64,000 nt of DNA from DASQPR01 sp963836785 (GCA_963836785.1 CAWIKW010000025.1:62001-126000), one strand, 5' to 3'; shown: positions 25,869-34,628, counted from the first letter of the stretch. Program-made: numbers and translations. The notes: generated by a model from the letters alone, not told the origin.

Positions 25869-26972
25869 ATGTCCGATTTCAAGCCTGGCCTGGAAGGCGT
25901 GGTCGCCTTCGAGACGGAGATCGCCGAGCCCGACCGGGAAGGCGGCGCGCTGCGCTACCGCGGCGTCGACATCGAGGACCTGATCGGAAACGTGTCCTTC
26001 GGCAACGTCTGGGCGCTCCTGGTCGACGGCAAGTTCGGCCCCGGTCTGCCGCCGGCGGAGCCGTTCCCGGTGCCGGTGCACTCCGGGGACATCCGCGTCG
26101 ACGTCCAGTCCGCGGTCGCGATGCTCGCGCCCTATTGGGGCCTCGGCCAACTGCTCGACATCTCGGATGAGCAGACCCGTGAGGACCTCGCCCGAGTGAG
26201 CGTCACCGCCCTGTCCTTCGTCGCCCAGGCCGCCCGCGGGCTCGGTCTGCCGGCCGTACCGCAGAAGGAAATCGACAAGGCGCGGACGATCGTGGAGCGC
26301 TTCATGAAGCGCTGGCGGGGCGAGCCGGATCCGCGGCACGTGAAGGCGGTCGACGCCTATTTCATTTCGGCGGCCGAACACGGCATGAACGCCTCGACAT
26401 TCACCGCACGGATCGTGGCCTCCACCGGTGCCGACGTCGCGGCCTGCATCTCGTCGGGCATCGGTGCGCTGTCCGGCCCGCTGCACGGCGGCGCTCCGTC
26501 CCGCGTGCTCGGCATGATCGAAGGGGTCGAGCGCAGCGGCAACGCCGAGGTCTACGTCAAGGATCTGCTGGACCGGGGCGAGCGCTTGATGGGCTTCGGG
26601 CACCGCGTCTACCGGGCCGAGGACCCGCGCGCCCGGGTCCTGCGCCGCACCGCCCGGGAGCTCGGCGCCCCGAGGTTCGAGATCGCCGAGGCGCTGGAGA
26701 AGGCCGCCCTCGCCGAGCTGCACGAGCGCAAACCGGACCGGATCCTGGCCACCAACGTCGAGTTCTGGTCCGCCGTCGTGCTCGACTTCGCGGAGGTCCC
26801 CGCGCACATGTTCACCTCGATGTTCACCTGCGCCCGCGTGGCCGGGTGGAGCGCGCACATCCTGGAGCAGAAGAAGCTGGAGCGGCTCGTCCGGCCATCG
26901 GCGAAATACGTCGGCCCCGGGCCACGCAAGCCGCAGGACGTCGAGGGATGGAGCGCGGTCGCTGCCGGCTGA
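25869..26972 (+). CDS. citA: Citrate synthase 2
   Basis: A 367-residue citrate synthase of the short actinobacterial CitA type, which condenses oxaloacetate and acetyl-CoA. Visible are GGALRYRGVDIEDL at the N-terminus, the catalytic His in SAAEHGMNAST and ALSGPLHGGAPSR, and GFGHRVYRAEDPRA with the substrate-binding His/Arg. The catalytic Asp segment follows in the C-terminal half (SAVVLDFAEVP). The start ATG 25869 has AGGAGA 6 bases upstream; the upstream in-frame ATG 25824 lacks a site. It is followed by serC on the same strand, an order also known in mycobacteria. Confidence 0.93.
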   Translation: MSDFKPGLEGVVAFETEIAEPDREGGALRYRGVDIEDLIGNVSFGNVWALLVDGKFGPGLPPAEPFPVPVHSGDIRVDVQSAVAMLAPYWGLGQLLDISDEQTREDLARVSVTALSFVAQAARGLGLPAVPQKEIDKARTIVERFMKRWRGEPDPRHVKAVDAYFISAAEHGMNASTFTARIVASTGADVAACISSGIGALSGPLHGGAPSRVLGMIEGVERSGNAEVYVKDLLDRGERLMGFGHRVYRAEDPRARVLRRTARELGAPRFEIAEALEKAALAELHERKPDRILATNVEFWSAVVLDFAEVPAHMFTSMFTCARVAGWSAHILEQKKLERLVRPSAKYVGPGPRKPQDVEGWSAVAAG

Positions 26973-27009
26973 CGCCGCGGCAGCCGCCGCCGGTTCCCGT
27001 GGAAGGATG

Positions 27010-27029
27010 GGCCCCGCGGCAACGGGGCC
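27010..27029 (+). terminator. Short GC stem-loop between citA and serC
   Basis: GGCCCCG and CGGGGCC pair around a 6-base loop, 37 bases after the citA stop and followed by GATTTC. With no real T-run it is a weak terminator candidate; another imperfect stem (GCTGCCG/CGGCAGC) spans the citA stop itself. Confidence 0.35.
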
Positions 27030-27076
27030 GATTTCAGCGCGGATGCCGGCTGCCGCGTGCGCCCGGAAGGAAGATC

Positions 27077-28198
27077 ATGGATACCGCGATCACCATCCCC
27101 GCCGGACTCAAGCCCGCCGACGGCCGTTTCGGCAGCGGGCCGAGCAAGATCCGCCCAGCCGCGGTCGACGCGCTCGCCGCGCGCGCCACCGACTACCTGG
27201 GCACGTCACACCGCCAACCGCCGGTACGGGGGGAAGTCGCACGCCTCCGTCGCGGGCTCGCCGACTTCTTCAACCTGCCCGACGGGTACGAGATCGTCTT
27301 CGGCAACGGCGGGTCCAACGCGTTCTGGGACGTGGCCACGTTCTCGTTGATCCACGACTGGGCCCAGCTCGCCACGTTCGGCGAATTCGGCGCGAAGTTC
27401 GTCGCCGAGGTCAAGGGGGCGCCGTTCCTGGCCGAGCCGACCATACGGACGGCGCCGGCCGGCAGTGCGATCGGTCTCGTCGCCGAGTCCGGTGTGGACT
27501 CCTACGCGACGGTGCATAACGAGACCTCGACCGGCGTGGCCGTTCCGGTGACCCGGGTGGACGGAGCCGACGAGGGTGCGTTGATGCTGCACGACGGCAC
27601 CTCGGGCGCGGGCGGCCTGGACGTCGACGTACGGCAGAGCGATGTCTACTACTTCGCGCCGCAGAAATGCTTCGCCTCCGACGGTGGACTGTGGATCGCG
27701 CTCCTGTCGCCGGCCGCGATCGAGCGCGCCTTCCAGATCAAGGCGACCGGGCGATTCATCCCGGCATTCCTGGACCTGGTCGCGGCGCTGGAGAATTCCC
27801 GGCTCGACCAGATGTACAACACCCAGGCGCTGGCAACCGTGTTCCTCGCCGCCGAACAGACCGACTGGATGAACGCCCAGGGCGGGCTGGCCTGGGCTAC
27901 GAAACGTACGGAGTCCTCGGCCGCTGTCCTCTACGGCTGGGCCGAAGCCTCGCCGGTCGCGACGCCGTTCGTGACCGATGCCTCGATCCGCTCGAACGTC
28001 GTCGGCACAATCGACTTCGTCGATGAGGTCGATGCCGAGGCGATCGCGGCGACGCTGCGCGCCAACGGCATCCTCGACACCGAGCCCTATCGCAAACTCG
28101 GTCGCAACCAGTTGCGCATCGGGATGTATCCCGCCGTCGAACCGGCCGACGTCGAGGCGCTGACGGCCTGCGTCGACTACGTGCTGGGCGAGCTCTAG
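27077..28198 (+). CDS. serC: Phosphoserine aminotransferase
   Basis: SerC converts 3-phosphohydroxypyruvate and glutamate to phosphoserine in serine synthesis; it is PLP-dependent. The 373-residue protein is of the actinobacterial type: RFGSGPSKIRP at the N-terminus, ATDYLGTSHRQPPV, FGNGGSNAFWDVA for the phosphate-binding turn, and the PLP-lysine in YFAPQKCFASDGGLW. The C-terminal NQLRIGMYPAVEPADVEAL is typical. ATG 27077 follows GGAAGGAAG. Its presence two genes from pdxH and 105 bp after citA places several PLP/amino-acid genes together. Confidence 0.93.
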   Translation: MDTAITIPAGLKPADGRFGSGPSKIRPAAVDALAARATDYLGTSHRQPPVRGEVARLRRGLADFFNLPDGYEIVFGNGGSNAFWDVATFSLIHDWAQLATFGEFGAKFVAEVKGAPFLAEPTIRTAPAGSAIGLVAESGVDSYATVHNETSTGVAVPVTRVDGADEGALMLHDGTSGAGGLDVDVRQSDVYYFAPQKCFASDGGLWIALLSPAAIERAFQIKATGRFIPAFLDLVAALENSRLDQMYNTQALATVFLAAEQTDWMNAQGGLAWATKRTESSAAVLYGWAEASPVATPFVTDASIRSNVVGTIDFVDEVDAEAIAATLRANGILDTEPYRKLGRNQLRIGMYPAVEPADVEALTACVDYVLGEL

Positions 28199-28384
28199 CA
28201 GGCCCGAGCCGGCGGCCGCCCGGCGGGCGAATGTCGGATGCCCACTGGACGGAAAAGTTGGCGGTGATCCGGCGAATCGCGGCGCGGCCTGCGGGCATCG
28301 CCTCGCGCCTCGGCGTACGGTATGGGCCTGGGTCAACGTCGGCGGGCGCCGACCTTTCGCGCCCATCGGACGAGGAGGTAAGCG

Positions 28385-29434
28385 ATGCGGCCGGTTCGCT
28401 TCGTCGCTCTCTCCGAGGACGGCCATGCGTTCGTCCTCGCCGATGAGGTGGGCCGACTCCTCGCACTGCCGGTCGACGACCGCCTGACGTCGGCGATGAG
28501 CGCCGATCGGGCTGGCGCGAAGCCGCCGGAGCCCGATCCGAATTCGGTGCTGTCGCCCCGCGACATCCAGGCCCGGATCCGGGCCGGCGAGACGGCCGAC
28601 GAGGTGGCCCGATTGAGCGGCGTTCCGGTCGACCGGATCCTCCGCTACGCCGGCCCCGTGCTGCAGGAACGCGCAATGCTCGCGCAGCACGCGCGCCGCA
28701 CGAAGCTCAAGGGCCAGGATCGCAACGCGACTCTCGCGCAGATTGTGGACGCGCGGCTCAGCCAGCACGGCGTGGACTCGGAAAAGATCGCGTGGGACGC
28801 CTACCGTCGGGACGACGGCACCTGGCGGATCGTCGCGACCTGGCCGAGCGGCAAGGCCAGCGCGCAGGCCGTCTGGGAGTTGGACAAGGCCCGCCAGCTG
28901 GTCAGTGCGTACGACGACATGGCGCAGTATCTGAGCGTCGACCGACCATCGCCGGTGCTCGGGCAGGACCAATCCCTCGGGCGCGGCCTCACGATGCCGA
29001 CCCGCGGCGAGTCCAGCCGTGGCGACCTGTCGCGCAACGAACCGACGCGCGGCGGCCACGAGCCGATGCGGCCGGCACCGGACACCGCTCGGCGCGAGAC
29101 GCGCCCGACCCGGCCCGATCCCGTACGCGCCGGACGCGACGCCCTCCTGGCGAGCCTCGATCGGCCACTCGGCAACGACCCGGAGGCCGGCGACACGGCC
29201 CCGCGTAACCGGCCGCTCGCCCGACCCCGGGGCGCGCTCGGTGCGCCCGGCGGTGCGTTCGACAGCGACCCGGACCAGGCACTCGACGCCCCGGCCGTGC
29301 CATCGCTCGCCGTGCTGCGCCCGCGACGCAACCCGACGCAGGACCCCGACACCGAGGACAAGCCGCGCAAGCGCGCTCCGAGCTGGGACGACGTGCTGTT
29401 CGGTTCGGCTCCGGCCGCGCGCGAATCGAGCTGA
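28385..29434 (+). CDS. sepH: Septation protein SepH
   Basis: SepH is an actinobacterial cell-division protein that binds FtsZ and promotes its assembly at septa. The 349-residue protein has the conserved DUF3071 N-terminal domain (about 1-165): MRPVRFVALSEDGHAFVLADE, LSPRDIQARIRAGE with a helix-turn-helix-like stretch ADEVARLSGVPVDRILRYAGPVLQERA, and WRIVATWPSGKASAQAVWELD. The remaining half is disordered, Arg/Pro/Glu-rich, and ends KRAPSWDDVLFGSAP, the usual conserved C-terminal motif. A perfect AGGAGGT precedes ATG 28385. The serC-sepH neighbourhood is the same as in M. tuberculosis. Confidence 0.92.
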   Translation: MRPVRFVALSEDGHAFVLADEVGRLLALPVDDRLTSAMSADRAGAKPPEPDPNSVLSPRDIQARIRAGETADEVARLSGVPVDRILRYAGPVLQERAMLAQHARRTKLKGQDRNATLAQIVDARLSQHGVDSEKIAWDAYRRDDGTWRIVATWPSGKASAQAVWELDKARQLVSAYDDMAQYLSVDRPSPVLGQDQSLGRGLTMPTRGESSRGDLSRNEPTRGGHEPMRPAPDTARRETRPTRPDPVRAGRDALLASLDRPLGNDPEAGDTAPRNRPLARPRGALGAPGGAFDSDPDQALDAPAVPSLAVLRPRRNPTQDPDTEDKPRKRAPSWDDVLFGSAPAARESS

Positions 29435-29446
29435 CCGCCACCGGCG

Positions 29447-30247
29447 ATGTCCACCGCGCGCGATCCGAAGCAGCCGGCCGGCGAGGCGTCCGCCGAACCG
29501 CCGGACTCGTACGGTGGCCACGCAAATGTGTACGACGACCTCTACGCCAGCCGGGGTAAGGACTACGCGGCCGAGAGTCGGACGATTACGAAACTGATCA
29601 GGGACGCGAATCCCGACGCCAACACGTTGCTCGACGTCGGTTGCGGGACCGGCTCCCACCTCGTGCACCTGCGTCACGTCTTCGATGAGGTGACCGGCGT
29701 TGAACCATCGGCGCCGATGCGTACGGTCGCGCAACAACGCCTGCCCGGCGTCGCGATCGTGGATGCGGATATGCGTACGCTCAACCTCGGACGACAATTC
29801 GACGCCGTGATCTGCATGTTCGCGACCATCGGCTACGCCGGCGGTCCGACCGGCGACATCGCCGGCCTGTTCGCCACGCTCGGCGCGATGGCGGCTCATG
29901 TCGGCACCGGCGGCGTGATCGTCGTCGAGCCGTGGATGACCGCCGCTCGCTACAACGTCGGACATATCGGCAGTGACTTCACCAACCGCCCCGGCACCGA
30001 CGGCAACGACCGGACGATCTTCCGGATGTCACACTCCGGGCTCGACCTCGAACATCCGCACGTCAGCATCGTGACGATGCATTACCTTGTCGGCGCGCCG
30101 GACGGGATCGAACACACGACCGACGTGCACCACATGTCGATGTGGACCAATGACGAATTTCTCGAAGCGTTCGACGCGGCCGGTTGCACGGCAAAGTTCT
30201 ACCTGCCGGGCTTCGGCAACGGCGTGTACGTCGCCGTGAAGCGCTGA
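29447..30247 (+). CDS. SAM-dependent methyltransferase, DesVI/TylM1-like
   Basis: A 266-residue class I methyltransferase. YDDLYASRGKDYAAE (residues 29-43), DVGCGTGSHL (motif I), CMFATIGYAG and VVVEPWMT closely follow the pattern of sugar N,N-dimethyltransferases such as DesVI and TylM1 from macrolide pathways. There are no deoxysugar genes nearby, so its substrate here may be different. It starts 13 bp after sepH, and the aldo/keto reductase follows after 24 bp; the three probably form one transcript. Confidence 0.82.
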   Translation: MSTARDPKQPAGEASAEPPDSYGGHANVYDDLYASRGKDYAAESRTITKLIRDANPDANTLLDVGCGTGSHLVHLRHVFDEVTGVEPSAPMRTVAQQRLPGVAIVDADMRTLNLGRQFDAVICMFATIGYAGGPTGDIAGLFATLGAMAAHVGTGGVIVVEPWMTAARYNVGHIGSDFTNRPGTDGNDRTIFRMSHSGLDLEHPHVSIVTMHYLVGAPDGIEHTTDVHHMSMWTNDEFLEAFDAAGCTAKFYLPGFGNGVYVAVKR

Positions 30248-30271
30248 CGTGCCCGTGGCAGAGTGGGCCGC

Positions 30272-31258
30272 ATGGAATACACAAAACTTGGCCGCACCGG
30301 GCTGAAGGTAAGCCGGCTCTGCCTGGGCACGATGAACTTCGGCCCCGAGACGACCGAGCCGGACAGTCACGCCATCATGGACCGCGCGCTCGAGCATGGG
30401 ATCAACTTCTTCGACACCGCGGACGTGTACGGATGGAAGGTCGGCGAAGGCATCACCGAGCAGATCATCGGCCGTTGGCTTGCTCAGGGCGGCGGTCGGC
30501 GCGACAAGGTCGTGCTGGCCACGAAGGTCTACGGCAAGTCCAGCGACTGGCCCAACGACCAGGGACTGTCTGCCCGCCACATCATCGCGGCGTGCGACAA
30601 CTCGCTGCGCCGCCTGCAGACCGACTGGATCGACCTCTACCAGATGCACCATGTCGACCGGTCGACGCCGTGGGAAGAGATCTGGCAGGCGATGGAGATC
30701 CTGGTCGCGCAGGGGAAGGTGCGCTACGTCGGATCGTCGAACTTCGCCGGCTGGCACATCGCCGTCGCACAGGCCGAGGCCGCGAAACGCAATTTCCTCG
30801 GCCTCGTCTCCGAACAGTGCATCTACAACCTCATGACGCGCTTCGTCGAACTCGAAGTCGTACCGTCCGCGATCGAGCACGGCATCGGCATCATCCCGTG
30901 GTCGCCGCTGAACGGTGGCCTGCTGTCCGGAGCGATCCGAAAGGAACGCGAGGGTTCCGGCGCGCGGTCCACGACCGGCCGGTCGCGCGACGACCTGGCG
31001 GAGCACCGCGAGACCATCGAGGCCTATGAGAAGCTCGCGGCCGAGGTCGGGCACGACCCGGCGAACGTCGCGCTCGCGTGGCTGCTGTCCCGACCGGGCG
31101 TGACGGCACCGATCATCGGCCCGCGCACCATGGAACAGCTCGACGGGCCGCTCGACGCTTTGTCGATCGAGCTGGACGGCGCGACGTTGGCTCGATTGGA
31201 CGAGTTGTTCCCGGCGGTCGGGAACGGCGGTCCGGGGCCTGAGGCTTGGGCCTGGTAA
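30272..31258 (+). CDS. Aldo/keto reductase
   Basis: A 328-residue TIM-barrel NADPH-dependent reductase. It opens MEYTKLGRTGLKVSRLCLGTM, with the catalytic Asp/Tyr in FDTADVYGWKVGEGI, Lys in VLATKVYG and His in DLYQMHHVDRST. The NADP-binding end is GPRTMEQLDGPLDAL. This is the YghZ/KCNAB-like (AKR12-type) branch that reduces aldehydes. ATG 30272 is chosen over GTG 30263 from the family N-terminus. A very long hairpin begins 8 bases after its stop. Confidence 0.9.
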   Translation: MEYTKLGRTGLKVSRLCLGTMNFGPETTEPDSHAIMDRALEHGINFFDTADVYGWKVGEGITEQIIGRWLAQGGGRRDKVVLATKVYGKSSDWPNDQGLSARHIIAACDNSLRRLQTDWIDLYQMHHVDRSTPWEEIWQAMEILVAQGKVRYVGSSNFAGWHIAVAQAEAAKRNFLGLVSEQCIYNLMTRFVELEVVPSAIEHGIGIIPWSPLNGGLLSGAIRKEREGSGARSTTGRSRDDLAEHRETIEAYEKLAAEVGHDPANVALAWLLSRPGVTAPIIGPRTMEQLDGPLDALSIELDGATLARLDELFPAVGNGGPGPEAWAW

Positions 31259-31265
31259 AGCTCTG

Positions 31266-31339
31266 CGGTTTTTCGGCGGGCATCCCCACTCCGGGCGGTC
31301 AGGCTTGATCCCTCCGTGGGGACGCCCGCCGAAAAACCG
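31266..31339 (+). terminator. Very long stem-loop (24-bp stem, one mismatch; 26-base loop) after the aldo/keto reductase
   Basis: Arms 31266-31289 and 31316-31339 pair over 24 bases with one mismatch; the base of the stem holds TTTTT/AAAAA. The loop includes GGGCGGTCAGGCTTGATCCC, identical to 20 bases in the loop at 14303-14328 (minus strand). It starts 8 bases after the stop, in the position of a terminator or 3'-UTR structure. Confidence 0.8.
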
Positions 31340-31377
31340 TGTCGTGGTCACTCTGGCCTCGGACGCGACGGGTTAGA

Positions 31378-31415
31378 GCTTTCAGAGTTACGTGGTACGG
31401 CGGGAGACGGTTACG
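31378..31415 (+). repeat. Dispersed 23-bp box, copy A, with trailing GGTTACG
   Basis: The core at 31378-31400 (containing TTACGTGGTACGG) recurs at 35645-35667 with two changes and, on the minus strand, at 53632-53654 with three. It begins 38 bases after the hairpin arm ends. A second GTTACG follows at 31410-31415, as in copy B. Confidence 0.8.
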
Positions 31416-31424
31416 TGGCGGCGT

Positions 31425-31486
31425 GATCCATTGGGGTGGACGAATCGGGTTGTTGGGGCGACGCGGATCGTCCATGGGGGTGGATC
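31425..31486. repeat. Interrupted inverted repeat GATCCA-N6-TGGACGA
   Basis: The arms 31425-31443 and 31468-31486 pair at their outer 6 and inner 7 bases, with unpaired G-rich middles, around a 24-base loop. The same outer and inner sequences occur in the hairpin at 18435-18495, and both are followed by ATC. Confidence 0.55.
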
Positions 31487-31527
31487 ATCGGGGCACGGGA
31501 GCACGGCGCACGGCGTTTCTGGCCGGG

Positions 31528-32100
31528 TTACTGGACCAGCGGGGCTCGGTGGAGGGGGACGTGCGTAGGGTGCGGGCCCTGGTGCGACTCGACCAGGATC
31601 AGTTCCGTGAGTGGCCAGGTCGGGCCGGTGTAGGCCGCCAGGGCATCGACGTCGGCCTCGATCTGGTCCCGTGGCAGTCGTTGCCCCGGCCGCGCGATCG
31701 TCAGGTGCGGGCGGAACGGCTTGCGGTCGAAGGGCAGGTGCGCGCGGCGGAGCTTGGCTCGGACCGTACCGGCCAATGATTGAAGGCTGGCCACGTCGCC
31801 GGCGAGACCGACCCACATGGTCGTGAAATTGCCGCGTCCGAACGTGCCACCGCCAGCGAGCCGGAGCATCGGTTGGCCGTCGGTCTCCACCGCGGCCCGA
31901 TCGACCGCCACGGCCGCGGCGTCCTGTCGCTCCTCGTCCACATCGCCGAGGAACGCGACCGTTACATGCCATAGCGGTCTGGCCGCCAGCCGCGCGTTCA
32001 CGCCGGCCGTGGCGGCCTGGCCAACGCGCAGATCATCGACCCGGGCCGCAAGGTCGTCGAGCGCCGCGGCCGGCGGATAGGCCGCGACGAACAGCCTCAC
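31528..32100 (-). CDS. thpR: RNA 2',3'-cyclic phosphodiesterase (2'-5' RNA ligase family)
   Basis: A 190-residue 2H-phosphoesterase. The two HxT(x) motifs that define the active site are HVTVAFLGD (about residue 42) and HLTIARPGQR (about residue 130). Such enzymes open 2',3'-cyclic phosphates on RNA ends in the cytosol. The start GTG 32100 fits the family N-terminus RLFVAAYPP and overlaps the stop of the upstream small membrane-protein gene as GTGA. The gene is convergent with the aldo/keto reductase, separated by 270 bp of repeats and hairpins. Confidence 0.87.
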   Translation of the reverse strand: MRLFVAAYPPAAALDDLAARVDDLRVGQAATAGVNARLAARPLWHVTVAFLGDVDEERQDAAAVAVDRAAVETDGQPMLRLAGGGTFGRGNFTTMWVGLAGDVASLQSLAGTVRAKLRRAHLPFDRKPFRPHLTIARPGQRLPRDQIEADVDALAAYTGPTWPLTELILVESHQGPHPTHVPLHRAPLVQ

Positions 32101-32531
32101 CCGTCGACGTCCTGCTCGATGTCCGAGTCGGCGAGCACCATTCCGGCTTCCCTCAAGGCACCCTCGACCCGCAGCCGTTCCATGTCCAGGTCGAAGCCAC
32201 ACAGGTCATAGATCCTGTGGTCGAGGCCGAGCGCGCGGCAACCGTTGGCGAGCTGTTTGTCGTATTGCGTGGTCAGGATCGTGTAGCCCAACGATCCGAG
32301 GCTCGTCTCCCGTCGGGCCGACCCGATCCGGCGGAGATCGGTCGCGATCTTCTCCAGCGGCGGTCCGACCGGCTCCGGCAGCACGCGTTCGCGTGCCTTT
32401 CGGGCGCGGCGGCGGGTGCGCGCGAGGGATTCCAGCAGGTTGTCGGCGTGAATGACAGCGAGCACGGCCAACGGCACGATGCTCAGCACAGTGATGGCGA
32501 GGAACATAGATACAGCCAACAACCAGGTCAC
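32097..32531 (-). CDS. Small membrane-anchored protein, unknown function
   Basis: A 144-residue protein with an N-terminal transmembrane segment (about 2-28, TWLLAVSMFLAITVLSIVPLAVLAVI), then a strongly basic helical stretch (ARTRRRARKARERVL) and a soluble domain ending with acidic residues (DSDIEQDVDG). The domain contains TILTTQYDKQLANGCRALGLDH, which I do not recognise as a named family, though similar proteins seem widespread in actinobacteria. It is coupled to thpR by GTGA overlap. Confidence 0.7.
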   Translation of the reverse strand: MTWLLAVSMFLAITVLSIVPLAVLAVIHADNLLESLARTRRRARKARERVLPEPVGPPLEKIATDLRRIGSARRETSLGSLGYTILTTQYDKQLANGCRALGLDHRIYDLCGFDLDMERLRVEGALREAGMVLADSDIEQDVDG

Positions 32532-32622
32532 GATGACTCACAGTAAGTGGGCAAGGCAACAATTGCTACCTGATTTATGCCATTCACCCACCCTGGGATT
32601 GCAACTTCGCGATTGGCGTGAA

Positions 32623-32675
32623 CCGGACACGGCCGGGTCGAACGCGGCAATGGCGTCCGACCCGGCCGTGTCCGG
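32623..32675 (-). terminator. Perfect 18-bp stem-loop after the MFS gene
   Basis: CCGGACACGGCCGGGTCG at 32623-32640 pairs perfectly with 32658-32675 around a 17-base loop. It begins 9 bases past the stop of the minus-strand MFS gene, a typical terminator position, but has no T-run. Confidence 0.75.
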
Positions 32676-32684
32676 GTGGTCATC

Positions 32685-33992
32685 TCAGGCTCGTTGCAGG
32701 ACGGGCTCGGGCTCGACTGCGATCTTGGGCGCGACCGTGAGCCGGCGGGAATCGCGGTCCAGCCGGACCCGTACGCCCTGCCGGCGCTGTTCGAGAGCGA
32801 ACACCACGACAGCGGCGATGAGCGTCAGTGCGCCGCCGATCCAGATGGCCGTACGGGGCCCGAACGCCTCGCCGACCCAGCCGACCACTGGCGCGCCGAC
32901 CGGCGTCGTACCCATGAAAACGAGCACGTAGAGCGCCATGACGCGGCCCCGGATCGACGCCTCCGTGCCCATCTGGACCCGCTGGTTTGCGGCCTGGGCG
33001 AAGAAGATCATCGCGAAGCCGGTCGGGACCAGCAGCGCAAGCGTGAGCGGGAACGACGGCGACAGACCGAGCAGCGTCTCCAGCGAGCCGAACCCGATCG
33101 CCGCGGCGGTCACCGTCCACGTCGACGGACGCTTGCTCCGCGAACTGCCGGCCAAGGCGCCGCCGAGCGCGCCGATCGCGAGGCAGGTCGACAGCAGGCC
33201 GAACTCACCCGCGCCGCGATGGAACACGTTCTTCGCGAGCACCGGGAGCGTCACGGTGAAGTTGAACGCGAACAGGCCGGCGACCAGGATCAGGATCATC
33301 GGGATGGCGAGGTCGCGACGCTGCCGTACGTAGCGCAAGGCATCGACGATGCGAGCCTCGCCGGCCTTGGCACGAGCGGCAAGATCGCGGTGCAACTCGG
33401 CCGGGACCATCCGGGACAGGGCGACCAGCGGGCCGATGAATGTGAACGCGTTGATGACGAACGCCGTCCCGGTGCCGAAGAACGCGATCGTCAGACCGCC
33501 GATGGCGGGGCCGAAGATGCGGGCCGAGTTGAACACGGCGGAGTTCAGCGACAGCGCATTGGGCAGCAGGTCGCGACCCACCATCTCGGACACGAACGAC
33601 TGGCGGGCGGGCGTGTCGATCGCGCCGACCGTGCCCCACGCCGCCGCGAAGCAGAACACCATCCAGAGCTGGATCGCACCGCTGACGACGAGGACGCCCA
33701 TCAACGTGGCGAGCAACGCGTACATCGCCGCGGTCATGAGCAGAATGCGGCGCTTGTCGAAGCGGTCCGCGAGCTTGCCGCCGACCAACGTCAGGAACAG
33801 AACCGGCAAGAACTGCAGCGCGGTGACGAAGCCGAGCGCGGACGGTGAGTTGTGCGAAAGCTTGAGCACAAGCCAGTCCTGCGCCGTGACCTGCATCCAG
33901 TTGCCGAGCAACGAAACCATCTGTCCGGTCGCGAACAGACGGTAGTTGCGTACGTGCATTGCGCGAAATGTGTTCTTGAGCCGTTCCTGCAC
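32685..33992 (-). CDS. MFS exporter (MFS_3 type), probably controlled by the adjacent MarR regulator
   Basis: A 435-residue transporter with twelve predicted membrane segments. The first is FATGQMVSLLGNWMQVTAQDWLVLKLS; signature A is GGKLADRFDKRRIL. DTPARQSFVSEMVGRDLLPNAL, conserved in the MFS_3 (EntS-like) group, lies in the cytoplasmic half. The C-terminal tail is basic. It starts 37 bp after the marR stop and is very likely co-transcribed with it, as in MarR-controlled drug or phenolic efflux systems. The substrate is unknown. Confidence 0.88.
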   Translation of the reverse strand: MQERLKNTFRAMHVRNYRLFATGQMVSLLGNWMQVTAQDWLVLKLSHNSPSALGFVTALQFLPVLFLTLVGGKLADRFDKRRILLMTAAMYALLATLMGVLVVSGAIQLWMVFCFAAAWGTVGAIDTPARQSFVSEMVGRDLLPNALSLNSAVFNSARIFGPAIGGLTIAFFGTGTAFVINAFTFIGPLVALSRMVPAELHRDLAARAKAGEARIVDALRYVRQRRDLAIPMILILVAGLFAFNFTVTLPVLAKNVFHRGAGEFGLLSTCLAIGALGGALAGSSRSKRPSTWTVTAAAIGFGSLETLLGLSPSFPLTLALLVPTGFAMIFFAQAANQRVQMGTEASIRGRVMALYVLVFMGTTPVGAPVVGWVGEAFGPRTAIWIGGALTLIAAVVVFALEQRRQGVRVRLDRDSRRLTVAPKIAVEPEPVLQRA

Positions 33993-34029
33993 GGTGTGGT
34001 CCGCCTCCTGGGGGCTAAGGGGGTTGTGG

Positions 34030-34536
34030 TCAGCGTTGCGGGGTCTCGGGGGTGTCGTTGCGGGCGATCCGCTTCATGATCTCTACGGCTGCTTGGAGCG
34101 TGTCGCGCTCCGCGTCGGAGAGCGCCGCGAGTTGCTTGGTCAACCAGGCGTCACGTGCCCGGCGCGTCTCGGCCAGAGCCTCGCGCCCCCGAGACGTCGC
34201 GGACAGGATGACCTGCCGGCCGTCGGTGGGATGCGGAGTTCGCTGGACGACACCCATCGCTTCGAGCCGTGCCACGACCCTGGTCATCGTCGGCGGCTGG
34301 ACACGCTCGGATTCGGCCAGCTCGCGTGGGGTCATTGCGCCGGCCATCTCAAGGCTTGTCAGCACGGACAACTGGGACCCGGTGAGGTCGCCGACCGGAC
34401 GGGCCTGCCGGAGCCGCCGGTTGAAGCGCACCACACCGTCGCGCAGCTCGGTCGCGAGCGCGGCCACAGCCAGCAACTTCTTGGGTCCGCTCGCAGTCTG
34501 CGGGCGCCGTTGCGTCTTCGTCTCGTCCCTGGCCAT
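34030..34536 (-). CDS. MarR-family transcriptional regulator
   Basis: A 168-residue winged-helix regulator. LTGSQLSVLTSLEMAGAMTPRELAESERVQPPTMTRVVARLEAMGVVQR is the helix-turn-helix read in parts (residues about 64-110), and the wing carries the conserved DGRQVILS. MarR proteins bind as dimers and let go when they bind a phenolic or other ligand. ATG 34536 follows GGGGTG. The operator proposed at 34635-34650 sits inside its promoter. A MarR gene in this position relative to sepH/serC is also found in M. tuberculosis. Confidence 0.92.
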   Translation of the reverse strand: MARDETKTQRRPQTASGPKKLLAVAALATELRDGVVRFNRRLRQARPVGDLTGSQLSVLTSLEMAGAMTPRELAESERVQPPTMTRVVARLEAMGVVQRTPHPTDGRQVILSATSRGREALAETRRARDAWLTKQLAALSDAERDTLQAAVEIMKRIARNDTPETPQR

Positions 34537-34628
34537 GTTCACCCCAAACGCTGGCAATCGTGCCGGAGGCACGCGGCGTTGTTGCGGATTAGCGCTGGAC
34601 GTCCGTGCCGGTCATCGAGTCCGGCCAC

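Noticed and set aside
29447..30247. Deoxysugar (macrolide-type) biosynthetic cluster, from the DesVI-like methyltransferase
   Set aside because: No sugar or polyketide genes are nearby; it sits with sepH and an aldo/keto reductase.
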